Below, one piece after another: positions 1-14,600 of a stretch of 64,000 nucleotides of DNA (position 1 is its first letter; every line of letters begins with the position of its first letter). The stretch is from Varroa destructor (lineage: Eukaryota > Arthropoda > Arachnida > Mesostigmata > Varroidae), in NCBI RefSeq assembly GCF_002443255.2, contig NW_019211457.1, positions 41,019,126-41,083,125 on the forward strand, read 5' to 3'. The position numbers were made by a program, and so were the translations under genes. Below the pieces are notes generated by a model. It saw only the letters and a program-made list of their open reading frames with translations. It was not told the origin of the DNA and ran no database searches.

Positions 1-73
1 TTTCGTAACCAAGACAACGTCACGCTGTTAAATGACGTTCGTATAACTTCGACGTCCTGTGGCTTTGGCGGCA
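1..73 (-). CDS. Dscam: Dscam exon: start of FN5 (cut by window edge)
   Basis: The last exon in view starts FN5: LPPKPQDVEVIRTSFNSVTL, then SWLRK at the window edge. The Pro-rich opening and VTLSW core mark an FNIII A-C strand region. Phase 1 in through a split Leu codon. Acceptor gctatctag. The exon runs out of the window, so its donor is not seen. A GT at the SWL codons could be a donor, but an exon continuing leftward is equally possible. Confidence 0.88.
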
Positions 74-3000
74 CTAGATAGCGGGATTGGTAAGTCCGAA
101 AAGTTCGCAACACCGGTAGCAGCAGTAAGAGGCGTCGAAGTCGGTCCTCAGGGATGGCGCCGTAACGCCAACGGCAAGCCGCGGGAAGTGGATTCCAAGG
201 GCAACGAAAATAAGCCAGTAGTAGCCAGCGGATGAAACAGATCACAGGGAAAATACGAATAGGGGTTAGTTTCAAGAGCAAGCGTGGTTGAGGAGCCGAA
301 CATACGAGCGCCCCACGTAGCAGCAGCAGAAGCAAGGGTGGCTGTAACTCTCCTGTGCTCTTTTCTCCCTACGCACCCTTGTCTTGTTCTGCTATATTAT
401 TCCTGTTGTGTTGTGCTAATTGGGACTGCCAAACCGCTCTCAGCCAGCCAGTCAGTCAGTCAGTCAGTCTGGGAGGAGAAACAGGCAAGCAAGCTTTTGA
501 CCCACTTGTACTACTCCGGTGAGGACCAGCGTAAAGTAACAACCCATATGGCTATACCTCTTCTCGATCCTACCATGCCAATGCTCGCTGCTACTATAAC
601 TATTACTACAACTAATATCACTATCCTACTGAGACTTGCTAGAAAGGTCTGCCTGAAGGCAAATAGCTTCTCCAGGTACTCGGAAAACCGGACAGCACAC
701 GCTGTGAACGATCGAGGTTTTGGTGAGCGTTTAGGTATTATTTGGCTCACTCTGCTTTAGACAGTTTTTTCTTTGCAAGTGAAATTTCTTCCCGGACAAG
801 AAGGTAATAGACCTGTTTAAGGTGCATATGGCGTTAATGTTGCTCAGAACTGAAATGCCTGAACAGAAAGAATGAGCGGCCGCAGCAGTCGTGATCAGAA
901 GGGGGGTTTGTTCTGGCTGTATGCATTAAGCTATAGTTAGAAAGCTTTTACCATGTATGATACGTACAAACAGTGCTGGGATCAGAGGCGATGGTAAGCG
1001 CATACTCGACATGGTCCTTTCCATATGAGTTAGCTACATGACAAGTATACTTAGCCGCATCGCTATCCTTTACATTTTCAATGCGGATGGCTCCGGAAGC
1101 TAGCATTTTGATGCGCGGGCTACCACTCGAAATTACCCGATCACTGGAACAAAAAAACCTTCATCTGTTCGTTGATGCTTTCAACAACGGCTATAATTGA
1201 ACCACTGTCGAACATCTTCAAAACGATATTTGCTATTCTAACTAACATAATTTTTATTTATTTACCAAAAATTACAATATATACATATCTGATAAGTAAT
1301 TCGTTTATCTTACAGGCACGGACTGGGAACTCCGCATCATTATACATCCACCGATTATCAAAAAAGCGTGAATGTTGCTAAATTACTGTCATGTATTGAG
1401 TACGCAACGAAATAACGAGTATATCACTCATAATGGACGCAATCGGCGTAAGTGGCCTAAGTTTGCATTGTGGATGCTGAATTATTAAAATGGGTTTTCA
1501 AGCTATTGTTCCGTACAGGACAAGTCAGTCAATTGTGTAAACCAAACAATTTCGATCAGGAAAGTTATATGTCCTATTTAGGTCTTTTCATTGAAAAGGA
1601 GTAAGCTAGACAGACCTGAATGACGAGGTTACGTTAAACCTACGGGAGCAACAATAAGCTAATGCCAGGTAATGTAAGCGAGGCTGCGTCAAGCATGTGC
1701 TGGAAAATGATTGGACTCATATGAACTTGAGATAAATTGTAGAGGTCTAGGTCTCGCCGGCAAAAGCAGGAACACTAACGTAGGTAGTGTTGTGGTAGTC
1801 TTACTCTCATGTATATGGGATATAATCAGGGCATACAAGGTTCGCATCAGTCGCCAAACAGACCATATTGCGAATACGGAAATACACACGCCGGTATGCC
1901 TTGTGCAGAATACAGGCGTCAACCCACTGAAGAAAGAAGAAGCCGATAAATGCAGCATTATGATGCCATGACTGATCTTACTTGATTTTCCACGTTCTCT
2001 GAGGAAAGGGCAGTCCGGCAACCCGACAGTCTAGTTCAATGTCCTGTTTCTGCACAACTGATATCCCTCGGCTAAACGATGCTACGCGAGCTGGTGCTGT
2101 AAATCATAGTAGCAAAGACAAACATTATCGTGTACGTATACCGAAATCGTATGCTACCTTGCAAACAAATCTTAAATTATTATTATCATACAATATCTAA
2201 GACATTCTATCTTGCTGTTTACTTATTATGGTGTAGGCGTTACCCTAGACGGCAACTGTGTAATCGAACTGGTTGAAGCTCATTTAATTCGTAATAGTTC
2301 TGTAGCCCCGTTCCCTTCTTCGTACATCAGGCAACCACAATACATTCGGATGCTCTCACTTCGGCTTATTCATCCGTGCCTTGGATCAAGTTGCTAGTTT
2401 CAGCTGCTGGAACTGAGCATTCCCTCTTCGTTTCGTTCCAGGCTGAACTGTTTGGTATTAGGAAGCATTTGAGGGACCCTTTGTATGTAAATGAACTGAA
2501 AGCAATCGATGCATTTGCCAGCCATGTATATACATGGACACTAGTATACAGGGGGCGACGGGGGGTGAGAAGCAGGAGGCGCCCATGGAGACCACGGTCA
2601 GGCTGGTGCAATCCACCAGCCTACTGAAGTGGTTGCTCGCTACCCAGGAGGCTGTCTCAAGTGAAAGCGGATGAGACTGCTAAGGCATACTGCAGAAGTC
2701 AAGCGGTCTGAGGCTTTCGGTCTTCCTTAAAATAAACGTTCGCCCATTTATAACGCAACCATGCATATCGACTCATTGAAGGGCTTGGTCCTGCAGCAAC
2801 CAGAACCGCCAATACCGCCGCCGTAACTACCGCCTGCGGATTCCTGATCGACGTATAGATATTTGACCAGCTCTTTAGTCTTTTTAGCAGCTAGCTGCCT
2901 ATCTGTCGGACCTTTTACCGAGAGGAGAGGTAACTTCGTCTGGCAAATTTGTCGTGTGCGTTGGTGACTAGAAACATTTATGTCCGCAAAGCGGAAGCGC

Positions 3001-5620
3001 GAATACTGTTTATGAACTTGAACGCAGACATTGAGCGTGTAATATATTCGTGAATTTTTCAAAAGGAGGATATCCGCTACGCTACTGAAGTCGTCGTAAA
3101 AATCAAGAAAGTGAAATAGTATAGAAAGTTTACGTATTGCAAATGTACCTTTGATATCAGGTGTCTGGAACGCGCGTTTGCTCGGTGGCCCCTCTCCAAC
3201 TGAGGTGGACGCTGTCACCCAAAATTCGTAGCGCTGGCCAGATCGAAGGTTCCGCACCTCGTGATATAGTTGACCGGATGGTACTGAAACTCGGCGCGAG
3301 TTTTCTTTGTTCTGCAATCAAAATCCAGGTGGCATCTTGCTTTCTAGACAAGAAATTTTTCATTTACTGTACCAACCTACACCAACGATACCCGTCGGTA
3401 GCGACATAATATGGTTATAAGGCGGTCCCTTCGGTAGAAAGTCCTATGGAGCGTAATTATTTAGCTAACGCAAACGGGTCAATTTTGCAGAACGAATGAC
3501 TTAATGTATAGATTAATGATAATTTCTTAGTTACATAGCGAGGTTGTCAACTTACGAAACTGTCTTTGAGTTTTTCATACACTGTATAGGTTTGCACGAG
3601 TCCGTTAGGCTTCCGTGGGGGCCGCCAGCTAACAATAATCGCATCCGAAGCAAGTACCAGTGCTTTGATATCTTCCGGTTCTTCAGGGACTGCAATGCAG
3701 ACGGGAAGATTATATCGTTATTCTTCTATGGAGGTACTATATTTTTAGTAGCGTAAAAACACCAGGCTTCACGCCAGCGGATTGGCCAGCTCGGTTCAAT
3801 AGCTAATCACTGCTAACTTTCGGAGTAGTTACTAGCAGCAAATATACTAGTCGTTTGTATCTAGCTAAGCTGATAGCACAAACATGAGGAGACCAGCGAC
3901 AAAGTGTATGTGTTGTATTTGTTTCAACAACAACAAACGTCAGCGTTTTTATTACACTACATAACAGAGTATAGGTTTTTAATTGGTCTTGTATAATGAG
4001 CTGAATCTGTATTTGTCTCATCAAAGAAGAATCCAACCAGTTACGTAATGCCAATATGCAAATAGTATTCGCTCTCCTTGAACAGGTACTATGACCCAGT
4101 ATATATTACCATTTTCATGTTTTAAATATTCATGTTTACTGTCTAACTAGCGTATTCTCCCATTTGTAGCACGGCAACATGGCGATGTTCCATTGATATC
4201 AGCACTGCGCATTAAAAAGATTTGATTTTATCGTTCCTAATGAACTATGGCCACTTTTCCCAAGGCTCGATTATTGCTACACTTACGCCTGTAACGTACT
4301 ATTTTCTTTGCCAATTTTGATAAAACGTGCCGAGTTTCCACAATAGACCGATTATGACAGAAGCTGATGCTGGCAAAGCCTTTCTAAATCGCTAGAGGCA
4401 GTTGCAACAACGGCACACAGCAGCCTACAACTCTGGTCATATGCGCCTGCCCAGCGTGCGCGTCAACCTGCCCTTTAGAAGATATTTAGGCAAAGCGGCA
4501 AGGTAATTATACGTAGAGTCTAGGGCTACGGTGCAAGCTGAGGCTCATTTCAGATGTGGCGATCGTTCCGAGTGAAATAACATTTGCTATTTTGGCGGCA
4601 GACCTCCTCGTTTTATACAAGCTTTAAACAAAATTTTGGCATAATTCCTCTATTTACCTATCAAATATGTGTGCACCATTGAATGGAACAAGAAAGGCTT
4701 GTCGATGTCAATGCATGCGTGGTTAATCACTCTGACACTTCAATACAACGGTGGCGGATCCAATTAAAACAATCGTATCCCTTAGCAACAGCAAAAATAG
4801 TCGAGATGGTAACGGCGATAGGAAAGACTGCCGCTAACATTCTCAGCGCAAGGCCCGAGAGCGGACAAGTCGTCCAGCAGTGTTCTTCAGTCGGATTGTT
4901 CCGGCTAACTGAGAGAAACTCAGATCAAGAAGTAGTGAGTTGATGAGCGACAGCATAAGAAAAATCTGTCGAGGATGAGCAGGCTGCAGAGCAACGATGT
5001 CGGGAAGAATCGCAGTAGCTATAGCTGCTATGATAGTAACAGAGGTGCGTCCCTGAGTACGTTTGTGTGTCCTGGTCGGATCTCAGCCCGGGTTCAGCCC
5101 AACAGTGAGAAGTTACGTATAGGGCCAATAGATGGCGTAATGAACAACTCTTAGGTACGATAGCAGACATGAGATGCCGAGCTTTGAGCCTGAAAGATAA
5201 ATGAAGGTAAAGTTTACGCTGCAATCTAAAGCCGCCGGACCGCAGGAAGTCGTGATAGTACCAAACTGTTCCTGTTCATACGGCACACTACCAAAGTATA
5301 GTAGGAGAAAAACATTGGGGGATCGATTGTAGTGGCGGGACGCTGGGCGGAGCTTTTCGGTTGACGAGTGGGTGGTGGGGTCCGCCGTATGCTTGTGATA
5401 TAGAACTCTCCTGGACACGGAAACCGTTGTTGGCTGCTGTTAGTGCGGGTAGTACTGCTGCGCTAGTTCGGATCTATCATTAATTATGCTCTCGAGGGTG
5501 AGCAGCAGCGCAGTGGGTGATGGGGCCAAAAGTGTTAGGGACTTTTTAAATAAACAGGGTTCGCTGGTCCCTATTGCCAGTTTCCACTGTGCCATCGTCT
5601 CTTTCCATGCTAGCTCCCTC

Positions 5621-5671
<51 letters not shown>

Positions 5672-8600
5672 ATAGAAAGAGAGAGAGAGAGAGAGAGAAG
5701 GTAAGACACGTCAACTTTTTTAAGTCCTCTTTCCTTCCGTACTTTCCTCGGTTACAGCTTTCTTCCTCTTCATCTTTTTTCTCATATTTGCACGTTCTTG
5801 TTGTGCCAGTGAATACCATTAGTTGTCGTAAGCGATATAAACGATTGGCCTTGCTAGCTACTAACTGCGAGCCGCTTTATTTCGCGGTCAGCGGTAGCTA
5901 TGGGTAGTCTGGACCGATCGCCTACGTTCGCTTTTCCTTTTTCATCTAAACGACTGGCAGGATTTATTAGCTGGTCTCACTGATGGTGGCAGCGGTTATA
6001 AAGAGGCTGAAAGAAAGACCTCTGTCTACCCTTTAGTTGAAAGCGCTGACTATTGTATGGACTAAAGAGGTCACGATGTCTTCAGTTGCGTAGAAGTAGA
6101 ATGACAGATACGTCAGCTAACTCGTGCGTGACGTAATAGACTTTAACTAATCTGAGCATATCGATAAAAATCGATCGCGCAACCAGCGCCTACTGCTGGT
6201 ACCACAAGGAGCGACCAGTGGTCAGCTTTAGGTTTCTAAGGTAACCTTGTGAACGGCAAAAAGACTCAAGTAAATTGCACATAGATGTAAAAGTAAGACG
6301 ATAGAACGACTAAAGCATTAAAATATAACGTGATAAAGAGAGAAGCGGAGGTCGGGGCAATTCAGTGGCCAACATCCGGTTGGCCATCTTGGAGCATGTG
6401 ACAGCGTTTGGTTCGAAAATAGCAATATTCAGGCAGTAATCTGTACAGGAAAGACATAACCGATCGTTGCTGTTGATGCCGCGACTGTTTTTTTGTCGGC
6501 CAAAAACTGCTGATCTTCTAGTCACTCAGTCAGAAGTGGGCCGGCTAGAAACCAGCAAAGAAAACCATTGGTTTTACTCACCAGACTCGTGAGTCCTACA
6601 GAAGATTGGTGTGGTGCGCTGCCCGACGCCTCCGCCTGAAATGCCCGCCACGCGGATAGAGTAATTCGAGTAGACTTCAAGGCCTTCGACCTGAAGGGAC
6701 GTAGACACATCATCCGTTTCCCGTTGGCCAACTGGAAACAGGCACGATAGCAAAGCGAATTAGTATTCATTTAATATGGGTAAATCTGATAAATTATTCT
6801 CTCTTTACCGACTACTGTTACCTTCGTCGAAGGACAGATGACACTAAGGAAAAGTTGCAATAATGCAGCCGTTAGCTCGACTGCACATGCGCAAAAGACG
6901 CTCCAAAAGGAGAAAGCCGCGACTCGTAGTAGGTAGTAAAAACCGCAGCAAGCTTGCTAGGACTGTTTGCGTTAAAATTTAATTTGCTTAAAATATGAAT
7001 GTAACGATTCAATTAGTACCATATAATAATGGACACGACGCAGCTAACGAAAGCGCAAAATATCATTCGATCGGTATTTGGCTGGCGAACAAGGACCGTC
7101 TGACACGACCATTTAAGCAAACAGGTGGCACTATACCTGTCAAGAGAGGTGCTTCTGGTAAGAACTCCAAAAAGAGATGAGAAGCCAGATTAAGAGTTGC
7201 GCGCCGAGGCTGGCCCAACTTTGACGCGGACTAGTTGCTTAGTGCTGTTAAATGAGGCAACAACGAATTGCCTCTAATCATAAATATCTGGAAGGAGCGA
7301 AGCGGCCTTGCTGATGGCGCCCCTCTACTACTGGCCACAGCTATTACTGTTGCAGTTGCAGATAAGGGAGCTTGCCGAGAAGACTAACACTGCAGGAAGT
7401 CCTCGCGTCTTGTGCAGAAAAGGGTGCTAGTAGGGAGGGAACGAAAGAGGGCAGGAAAAGAAAGAAGGGTAAATGGCCGTCGTGGGAACACTGGAAAGGT
7501 GGGACAAAAAACAGGAAATGACAACTTGAATAAGGCCAGCAGTAGCAGCAGCCAGCAGACCAGCTGCCGGCTAATTGAAGGCAGGCATCTGGCAGCTCAC
7601 TAAGGGCCAGCTGTAACCGCCAGTCCTTGTGTCCAGGCGCAGCAGTCTTGGTGATGGCCGCAGTGCAATCGCTTTCCAGATGCTTCTACACAAAAGCGTA
7701 TTCCGCTCCGTGCAGTCTACAAGGGGAACAGTAACAGGCAGCTTGACCGATGCATTCATTTCTGTGGGAATAAGGAAACGGGGCAGGTGCCCGACCAAGC
7801 AGGTCATTGCCGAGCCGGGCCGCGACACGATCGAAAAGCGAGCATCAAATACGCTGTCCGTCACGCAGTAGTACTATTACTACTAGTATTTGTGCTATAA
7901 CTCGTCTACGGCAGATAGGCGAGCCACCCACCTGTCCTCTTCTTTCCGCAAAGGCACAATTGTTGGCGCTGCTCGCCTACTAACCAACAACGCGCTTGGC
8001 TAACCTATGCGGGAAGCGTACGCAGAATAGAAAGACCAGGCAATCTCCTATGGAGAACTGTTTCTCTGCCTGTTCTGCTCCCGTTTCTGCCAATGCTAGC
8101 TAGAGAGTTAACGGCTCTCTCCCACTTACTCTTTGCCGATGAATAGGAAACCAGCAAAAACGGCTGAAGCACTTATTTAAGAAGTACAGCTATTTCGCTC
8201 TGTTAGATCGGAGAGGGATGTCGTCGGCGGCACCGGTAGTAGCGGCGATAGCCGCTGCCACTGCTCCGGCAATGGAAAATCCAGGAAGCTGATTCAGGGT
8301 AGTAGGTGGGGAACCGTCTACAGGGCGTGCTCCGCGTGGTCAGGCTACGCAACCCATCTATTCGGGTTCCCGCAGAAAGAGTTACCAAAGGGAAAAGGCT
8401 GGGATTGCACACGAGAGTACGGAGAAAGGAGAACTATGCCGTGACGATGACCACGACAGCGATACGAAACTGCAGAGGAAAGAGGGAGATAGAGACAAAG
8501 AGAAGAGGTTTCGGATACGCAAACGCTGCTCCTTTAGGCGCAACCGCCCCGTACCCATTCGGTTGAATTGAGATGGGTTGATTTCAGACTGGCTTGTCTA

Positions 8601-11600
8601 GGCCCACTAGTTCTTTTTCGACTCGTAACAACGCTAGCAAACAGCAGTTCTACTCTGCAAAAAATAGAGCTACACTGAGGTATAGTCCCATTGGCGTACG
8701 ATTGGTTTATAACTAGACTGCATTACGCTGCTAACTAGAGATTCAGTGCAGCCTGTGGCTATTACGGCGTCTGTGATAGTGTCGAAGGCAACTATAGAGT
8801 ACTTGCTCCGTCACTTTGGCTATGAATAGGAGAAGAAGGCGATGCAGTAAACCCCGCTATCATGTACGCGACAAGGAACAGCTTCTCGAGATGCCGGTAA
8901 GTAGAAGGGACCCACGGCGTTGTCATTGGCATGATATGATGCGAAGGCACTAGATGGACGAAGCTGCCGTAACCACTGCTGGTGGGACTCCACTGCTTGC
9001 TGATCCGTTTGGAGCAAATATCGACAAGGCCTTTTTGATGTTCCCTTCATCACTTAAGGAGTTCGCGCCTTCCGGGGGCGGAGCCATTGGTCTACGCTGA
9101 TCGACCAAACGCCAAGTCAAGCCTTTTCTCCGCCGGCAAAAGCTATTTTTCTCATACTCCCCCGAACCTCATTCTCATCCCTTCCCCAACGGCAGTAAGT
9201 GTTATGACGAGAAGTTGACGACAGGAAACGATAACGGTGACACCAACAACTGCTGTGTGGATTGTAAATGACAGGCCAAAATAGCAGAGATTGATGTTAC
9301 AGTATCTTGATATCACTGGTGTTTTGATACCGTACCCAGCCAGCACATGTAGCTTTGTGCTATTATACTCTAGTCTAGTCATACTTGGTCTGGGATCTAG
9401 TCCAAAACCGCTACCGGCTGGCTACAGATGTTCATGGCCAGTGAAGGCGGATGGCTGAATGGTAAATGGCGAACTTACTTTTTAGCGTATCGACGAGTTG
9501 ATAGATGACCTGGTACCCGCGGAGAATTCCATCGAGCTTCGAAACGTCGAGACTATTCCAAGACACCTTCATTGAGCTGGTTGAAAGGACGTGGCAATAG
9601 ACGCCTGTCGGCGCAATCTGAGGCACTGTGAAGCATCACGTCACCGGGACATACGGGCCGATAGATAGATGTAGAGGGGAACAGACAGGAAAAAGTTAGA
9701 CAAACGCACACATACACATACAGATGCACACAAAGTGAGAGATGGGTAAGCGAGGAAAGCGGAAAAATCAAGTGACCATCGACGTACAACAAACGAACGA
9801 ACTGTCTGGTGCTTGCTTCGTCAGGCAGCAGGCCCCTCGTCGCCACGGCCTTCCTCTAATGAAAGCCGACCACGATATTTTTGACGCCGCGAGCAGCGAT
9901 ATACCTCCTTCGATGGATGGACTCTTTCGTTGGTTAGCTTTCCTTTTTTTCTTAGTCAATGAAAGGGTGCAGCTCTTCGCCCCATTTGGCCAAACGGATC
10001 TATTACTATCGTTCATTCGTTTGTTCAGCAGTGGAAAAAGGTCGGAAGGACGAGAGCCAAATGGTAAGGAGACAAGACTCTTCGACTATAGTAGCTATTG
10101 CGACCGTGATGGAAGCTACTTACCGTCTTCCGCGGTTGACACGACCATCTCGTCCGATCGCGGCCCCGCGCCGATCGAGTTGTATGCTTGCACTAGGATC
10201 GAATACTTTGTGAACTTTCGCAGGTTGTGTAGCATACATTCGCCTAACTGGCCACTGTTTTTCATCGCTTTCGCCTCTACTGTTTTGTAAAGGTGAAGCT
10301 CACTGGAATTGTATAGCTTATAGCCCACATAGTAGCCCTTGATGCGACCATTCCGTAGTTCATTAACAGGGGGCTGGAAAAGAAACGACGTCAAAATCAA
10401 AGCAGATGATTACAATGCCTTTTATGATGTTTGCGTATCTTACTATTTTCTCGATCTGCATATACGTGTAGATAAAGTGCGTATAAATCGGTATGGACGT
10501 ATATGCCCTGTATTTTATTTAATCACACGTTTCGTATATCATAATACCTATGCGTGTATTAATAGAGTGCGAACTAACAGCAAACTATTTATATATAAAT
10601 AGACGCAGTCAAAATCATCTATGTGTGTATGTCTATCCGTGAAAAAAGGAAGTTGCAGCTACAGTTAGTTTAACCGTTAGGCTGCTACAGTTAGTTTAAC
10701 CGTTAGGCTGAAACCCTACAATTGCACTAGTGATGGCTCATTTGGAGTAAGCCCTTGGCCCCGCTGGCACGCTTCGTATAGTACTGCGTCCCTAATACGA
10801 GCGGAACTTGCACCACTAGTAGCTAGCAGTGGAAAATCGCTCAGAATAGGCGTATTATGTACAATTACGCAGAATAGCTAGTGTCTCTAAATAACAAAAC
10901 GCCACTGCTACAATGCCCTGGTATTATACTCTGAAATGTAATAAAATATATTGGGGGCAAATGATTATTACAGGAAAAGGAAGAAACGAGAAGGATATGG
11001 TAAATGTCTTTGGTGTCGCTGTTGTTTCTACCCCAGATCCTGTCTGCGCTCCGGGAACTCTCTTACCGTGCTTCTTAACAATATCTAAGCTGCTTACGTA
11101 CATTCCATGATACACGTAGCGAGGTGGAATCAGCGGCCTGCACGTAGACATTTGTCGGGGGGCCGGCTGGCACCTCCTCTTCCGTACGCATCTTCAATAG
11201 ATTCGTTGATGGAGGTCCAATGCCGACCTCATTGGCGGCTTGTATACGAAAGTAGTACAGGATATCGGGCCCGAGACCGCGCACGGTCCAGCTTGTCTGC
11301 TCAGAAGCTGGTACCGTTACGTTAATCGTCTGTTCACTATCCCACGCACTTTCTGCAATGCAATTTCAAAACATTTTGCTTGAATCATATTGACGGTTCT
11401 AACAGGTGCATATACAAGTTACAAGAAGTTACTGGATGGCAAGGATGTGCCAGACTATACGTGAACACGTGAACGAACGTCCACAATTGAATGCATCGAA
11501 TCTAAGATAATAATACCCTATAGCCACGCGTATGTTCATCCTGTTGTTCCATAGACTATTACTTTTGCTGCTACTGATGTTCATTACTATTACTGCTCTA

Positions 11601-14600
11601 TATAAATGAATTGTCGTAGCGCTTTTGCACTCAACACTCTCGTTGTATCTCACCGGTTCATTATGACTTGTAGCTGAAGTAATATATCCACAATGTATAT
11701 GGTCAGCAAAAGGGACTTTTATATTGTCTAACCACATGTTCAACGTGGCGTTGCGTACCTCGTTATAGTAGATAACATCCTTCACGCTTGGCCTTTATTT
11801 GTTTGTTGACGGAAGACGCACCGGAGCATTAGTCACGCCAAAAACATGAATGAGGTCAACCTCCCCCTTCCGGGACAGCTGGCGCTTGTTTTTGTTGTGG
11901 GAATATGAATTCTCGCACTCATACAGAAATACTCCTATTCCATGCATGGGCCCACGAAAGGGTAAAATGGGTTGGGTCGGAGTCGCCGTACAGTTACAAA
12001 CAGCGACCAGGTTACTTGGCTGTTTACGCTGCCGACGACAAAAAAAACCAGCGGCCTATCCACGCCAGCTATGGGCAGAGCGTCGGCTAGTAAACAACAC
12101 TGGAGGTAAAACGGGCCGCGACAAGAACAAGAGAAACAAACTACGCCTTTTCCGTGCTAGTCTTCCTACGAATGGTAATAGCAACGACAAGTAGAAAAAT
12201 AATGCAGAAAAAAGTGGGGATAAGAATAAGGGTGGTCACAGCCGAGGTTGGCGGCGCCCGGTGAAGAAATTCAAAAAAATAAAGAAAGAGGTGGGAAACG
12301 GCGGCAGCGACTCTGTCAACAGATTGGGGGACACCCCGCAAATAGACAGACACGACTATTCTCTATGGAGATGCCGCACGTATCTACTTAGGTATCTGCT
12401 ACTTGTTAGGAAATAACTAGTATACAGCACTATAGAAGCAGATAAAAACAGAAAACGAAAAACGCTACCAACCTGTCCTATTTTTATACTGTATGAGATA
12501 GTAAGTGATGGGGCTGTTGCCATTATATGGTTCTCGCCAGACGACGTTAACGCTTCGACTGCTGACACTTGTAATGTTGAAGCCCTCGACGGGCTCCGGC
12601 GGTTCTACGCGATGTAGGTAGCACGGTGGCACGGCATCAGCAACAACGACGCAGGGTCAAAGTAAGCGGGTAGGACAAAATGGTTTGTAAGGAGCAGGGT
12701 TCGTGCGTGCGTGCGTGCGTTCGTTCGTTGTTGCCGACGAAGAGCAGAATGCCAAGACGTCGACAAAGCATCGGTAAGATTGACAGACAGGAAGTCGAAA
12801 AAGCAAGCGGGCGGCGTTCGCAGAAGTAGAGGAAGAAGGAGATCGAACGACGTATAAGACGACGTCAAACACGGACCGAAACCAGTCGATGAAAAGAGAC
12901 GAAATAGCAGAAGTGTAGTTGTCCACGGCGGCCGGAGCGAAAGCAGCAACCATAACGACGCAGACAACGACAAGTAGTGCGTCCAATGTAGCCATGATGA
13001 CGGGACAATGGTAGCAGAGTGTGGCCGGACAGCGGTCCAACGTGACAAGAGCCGGTACGAACCATGGCATTAGCAACAGCAGCAGCAGCAGCAGCAGCAC
13101 AGAATAAGGCGTCGACCGGACAACGTACGAAGCGAAGGTGCACCGATGGTCGTGCAACGACGGGACGGTGATCGGATGGACAGCCACCCGAGTTGCGCCA
13201 GCAAATAAATCAGGAAACGAGCGAACGAACAAGAGAAAAGAAGAAACAATTCTCCAATTACTAATGGTAATATGATAACCAGGTCTTTTCCCCTTTGGAC
13301 TTGCTCCATGCTTTCCTTGTTCCCCGTCCTTTCTGCAGCGCCGTTTGTTCTCTCTCGCTCGACTCTGTTACCCGAAGTGATTCTATCTAATTCGTGTCGC
13401 GCCTCCGCTTGTGTGGATGGCTGACAAGTGGCAACTGCTGACACTGGCTCCATTTGCTGCCGCTTCTTTGCTAGGGGATGCGACCGCGAAAACTAGCCCA
13501 ACGCGGCAACAATTGGAGTTACAGACAAAAAAAAAAGTCACTGAGAGACACAAATCGACGCATGCGAGAAAAGGCCTTGAATCAAAGACAGAGCGAAAGG
13601 CGCGGCCGACACAGGTGGAGAGAGTAAGTAGAAAATACAATGAAAATGTATTAGGCAGCGTCGTAATGACAAACAGACAATCCGACAAATAATATGCTCA
13701 TGTGGGCATTTCCTCCTGTCATAACTATGTCGCAGATTTAATGAATCCAACGATTCAACTAACGCCAATCATTGTCGACGTCGTGGATTCATCTGACTTA
13801 TCATAAACCCTATTGTGCTTATGAGATAGGCAGAAGCGATAAATGGCGTCGGATATGATCAGCTGCAGAAATGGACAATAGAAAAATGTGACATTAGCTT
13901 TGTTTTAGTATTGGATGTATCTATATTCTAATTTTGTATTATTTTCATGCTAGATGGCTAATGCAGCCAAATAAGTAACAATTTCAGCATTTTGAACAGT
14001 TCTCTTCTGAAAAGCCCAGATCCTCATTTTCTCGTATATTTCCCAGATATGTCAATCCAGTTGCTGAAGTCTTTTTTGAGCCCCAGACCCCCGTCTAATT
14101 CCTATTCAAATAATTTTTTCACCTAATAATAAATAACAAAAACCATTCTTACTTATCATATTTGGGCTATTTTTATCGTAGCCACCGTAACTCGTGCTCC
14201 GCGTATGCTATTTATCTATCTCAAATAAACGCTGCCGTAAAGATTCAAATAGATTAGCAAACGTTAATAATAATAACAAATGTTAGCTTTAAAAAGGTTA
14301 CGTACCTTGCACGTAAAGCCGAACTTGCATTTCGTCGTTGCCGAACTTATTACTAACAGCACAAGTGTACGTGCCGGAGTCCTCGCGTGCAACCTTATGG
14401 ATGACAAGGCTTGAAATCAATCCCAACGCCGAATTTTTCTCGTGCACCCCGAATGTTTTTGACTCCTTGCCTATTGGTTGCCCGTTTTTTGACCATCTTA
14501 CACGTATCGGATGGTCACCTCGCACTGGACAGTTGAGTGCCATCTTCGAGCCAAGTTTCACTGTATTGTTGTGAACCGCATGTTCGATACGAGCCGGCAC

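Larger units (their letters stand above)
12605..14305 (-). other. Intron (Ig9 to FN1)
   Basis: About 1.7 kb. The half next to FN1 (12600-13690) is GC-rich and full of overlapping long open frames on both strands, with a CGTG/CGTT run and an AGC repeat. The half next to Ig9 is AT-rich. No protein domain recognised. Confidence 0.85.

Noticed and set aside
2748..3317. 189-codon minus frame taken as one protein
   Set aside because: Only 3149-3311 is the FN4 exon; the remainder is read-through past the gtacat donor.
9742..10290. 182-codon plus-strand frame
   Set aside because: It is antisense to the FN2 exon and runs on into its flanking intron; an antisense shadow.
13077..13099. AGC repeat read as a poly-Leu, poly-Ala or poly-Cys coding tract
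   Set aside because: It lies in an intron of the Dscam model and no supported gene covers it.
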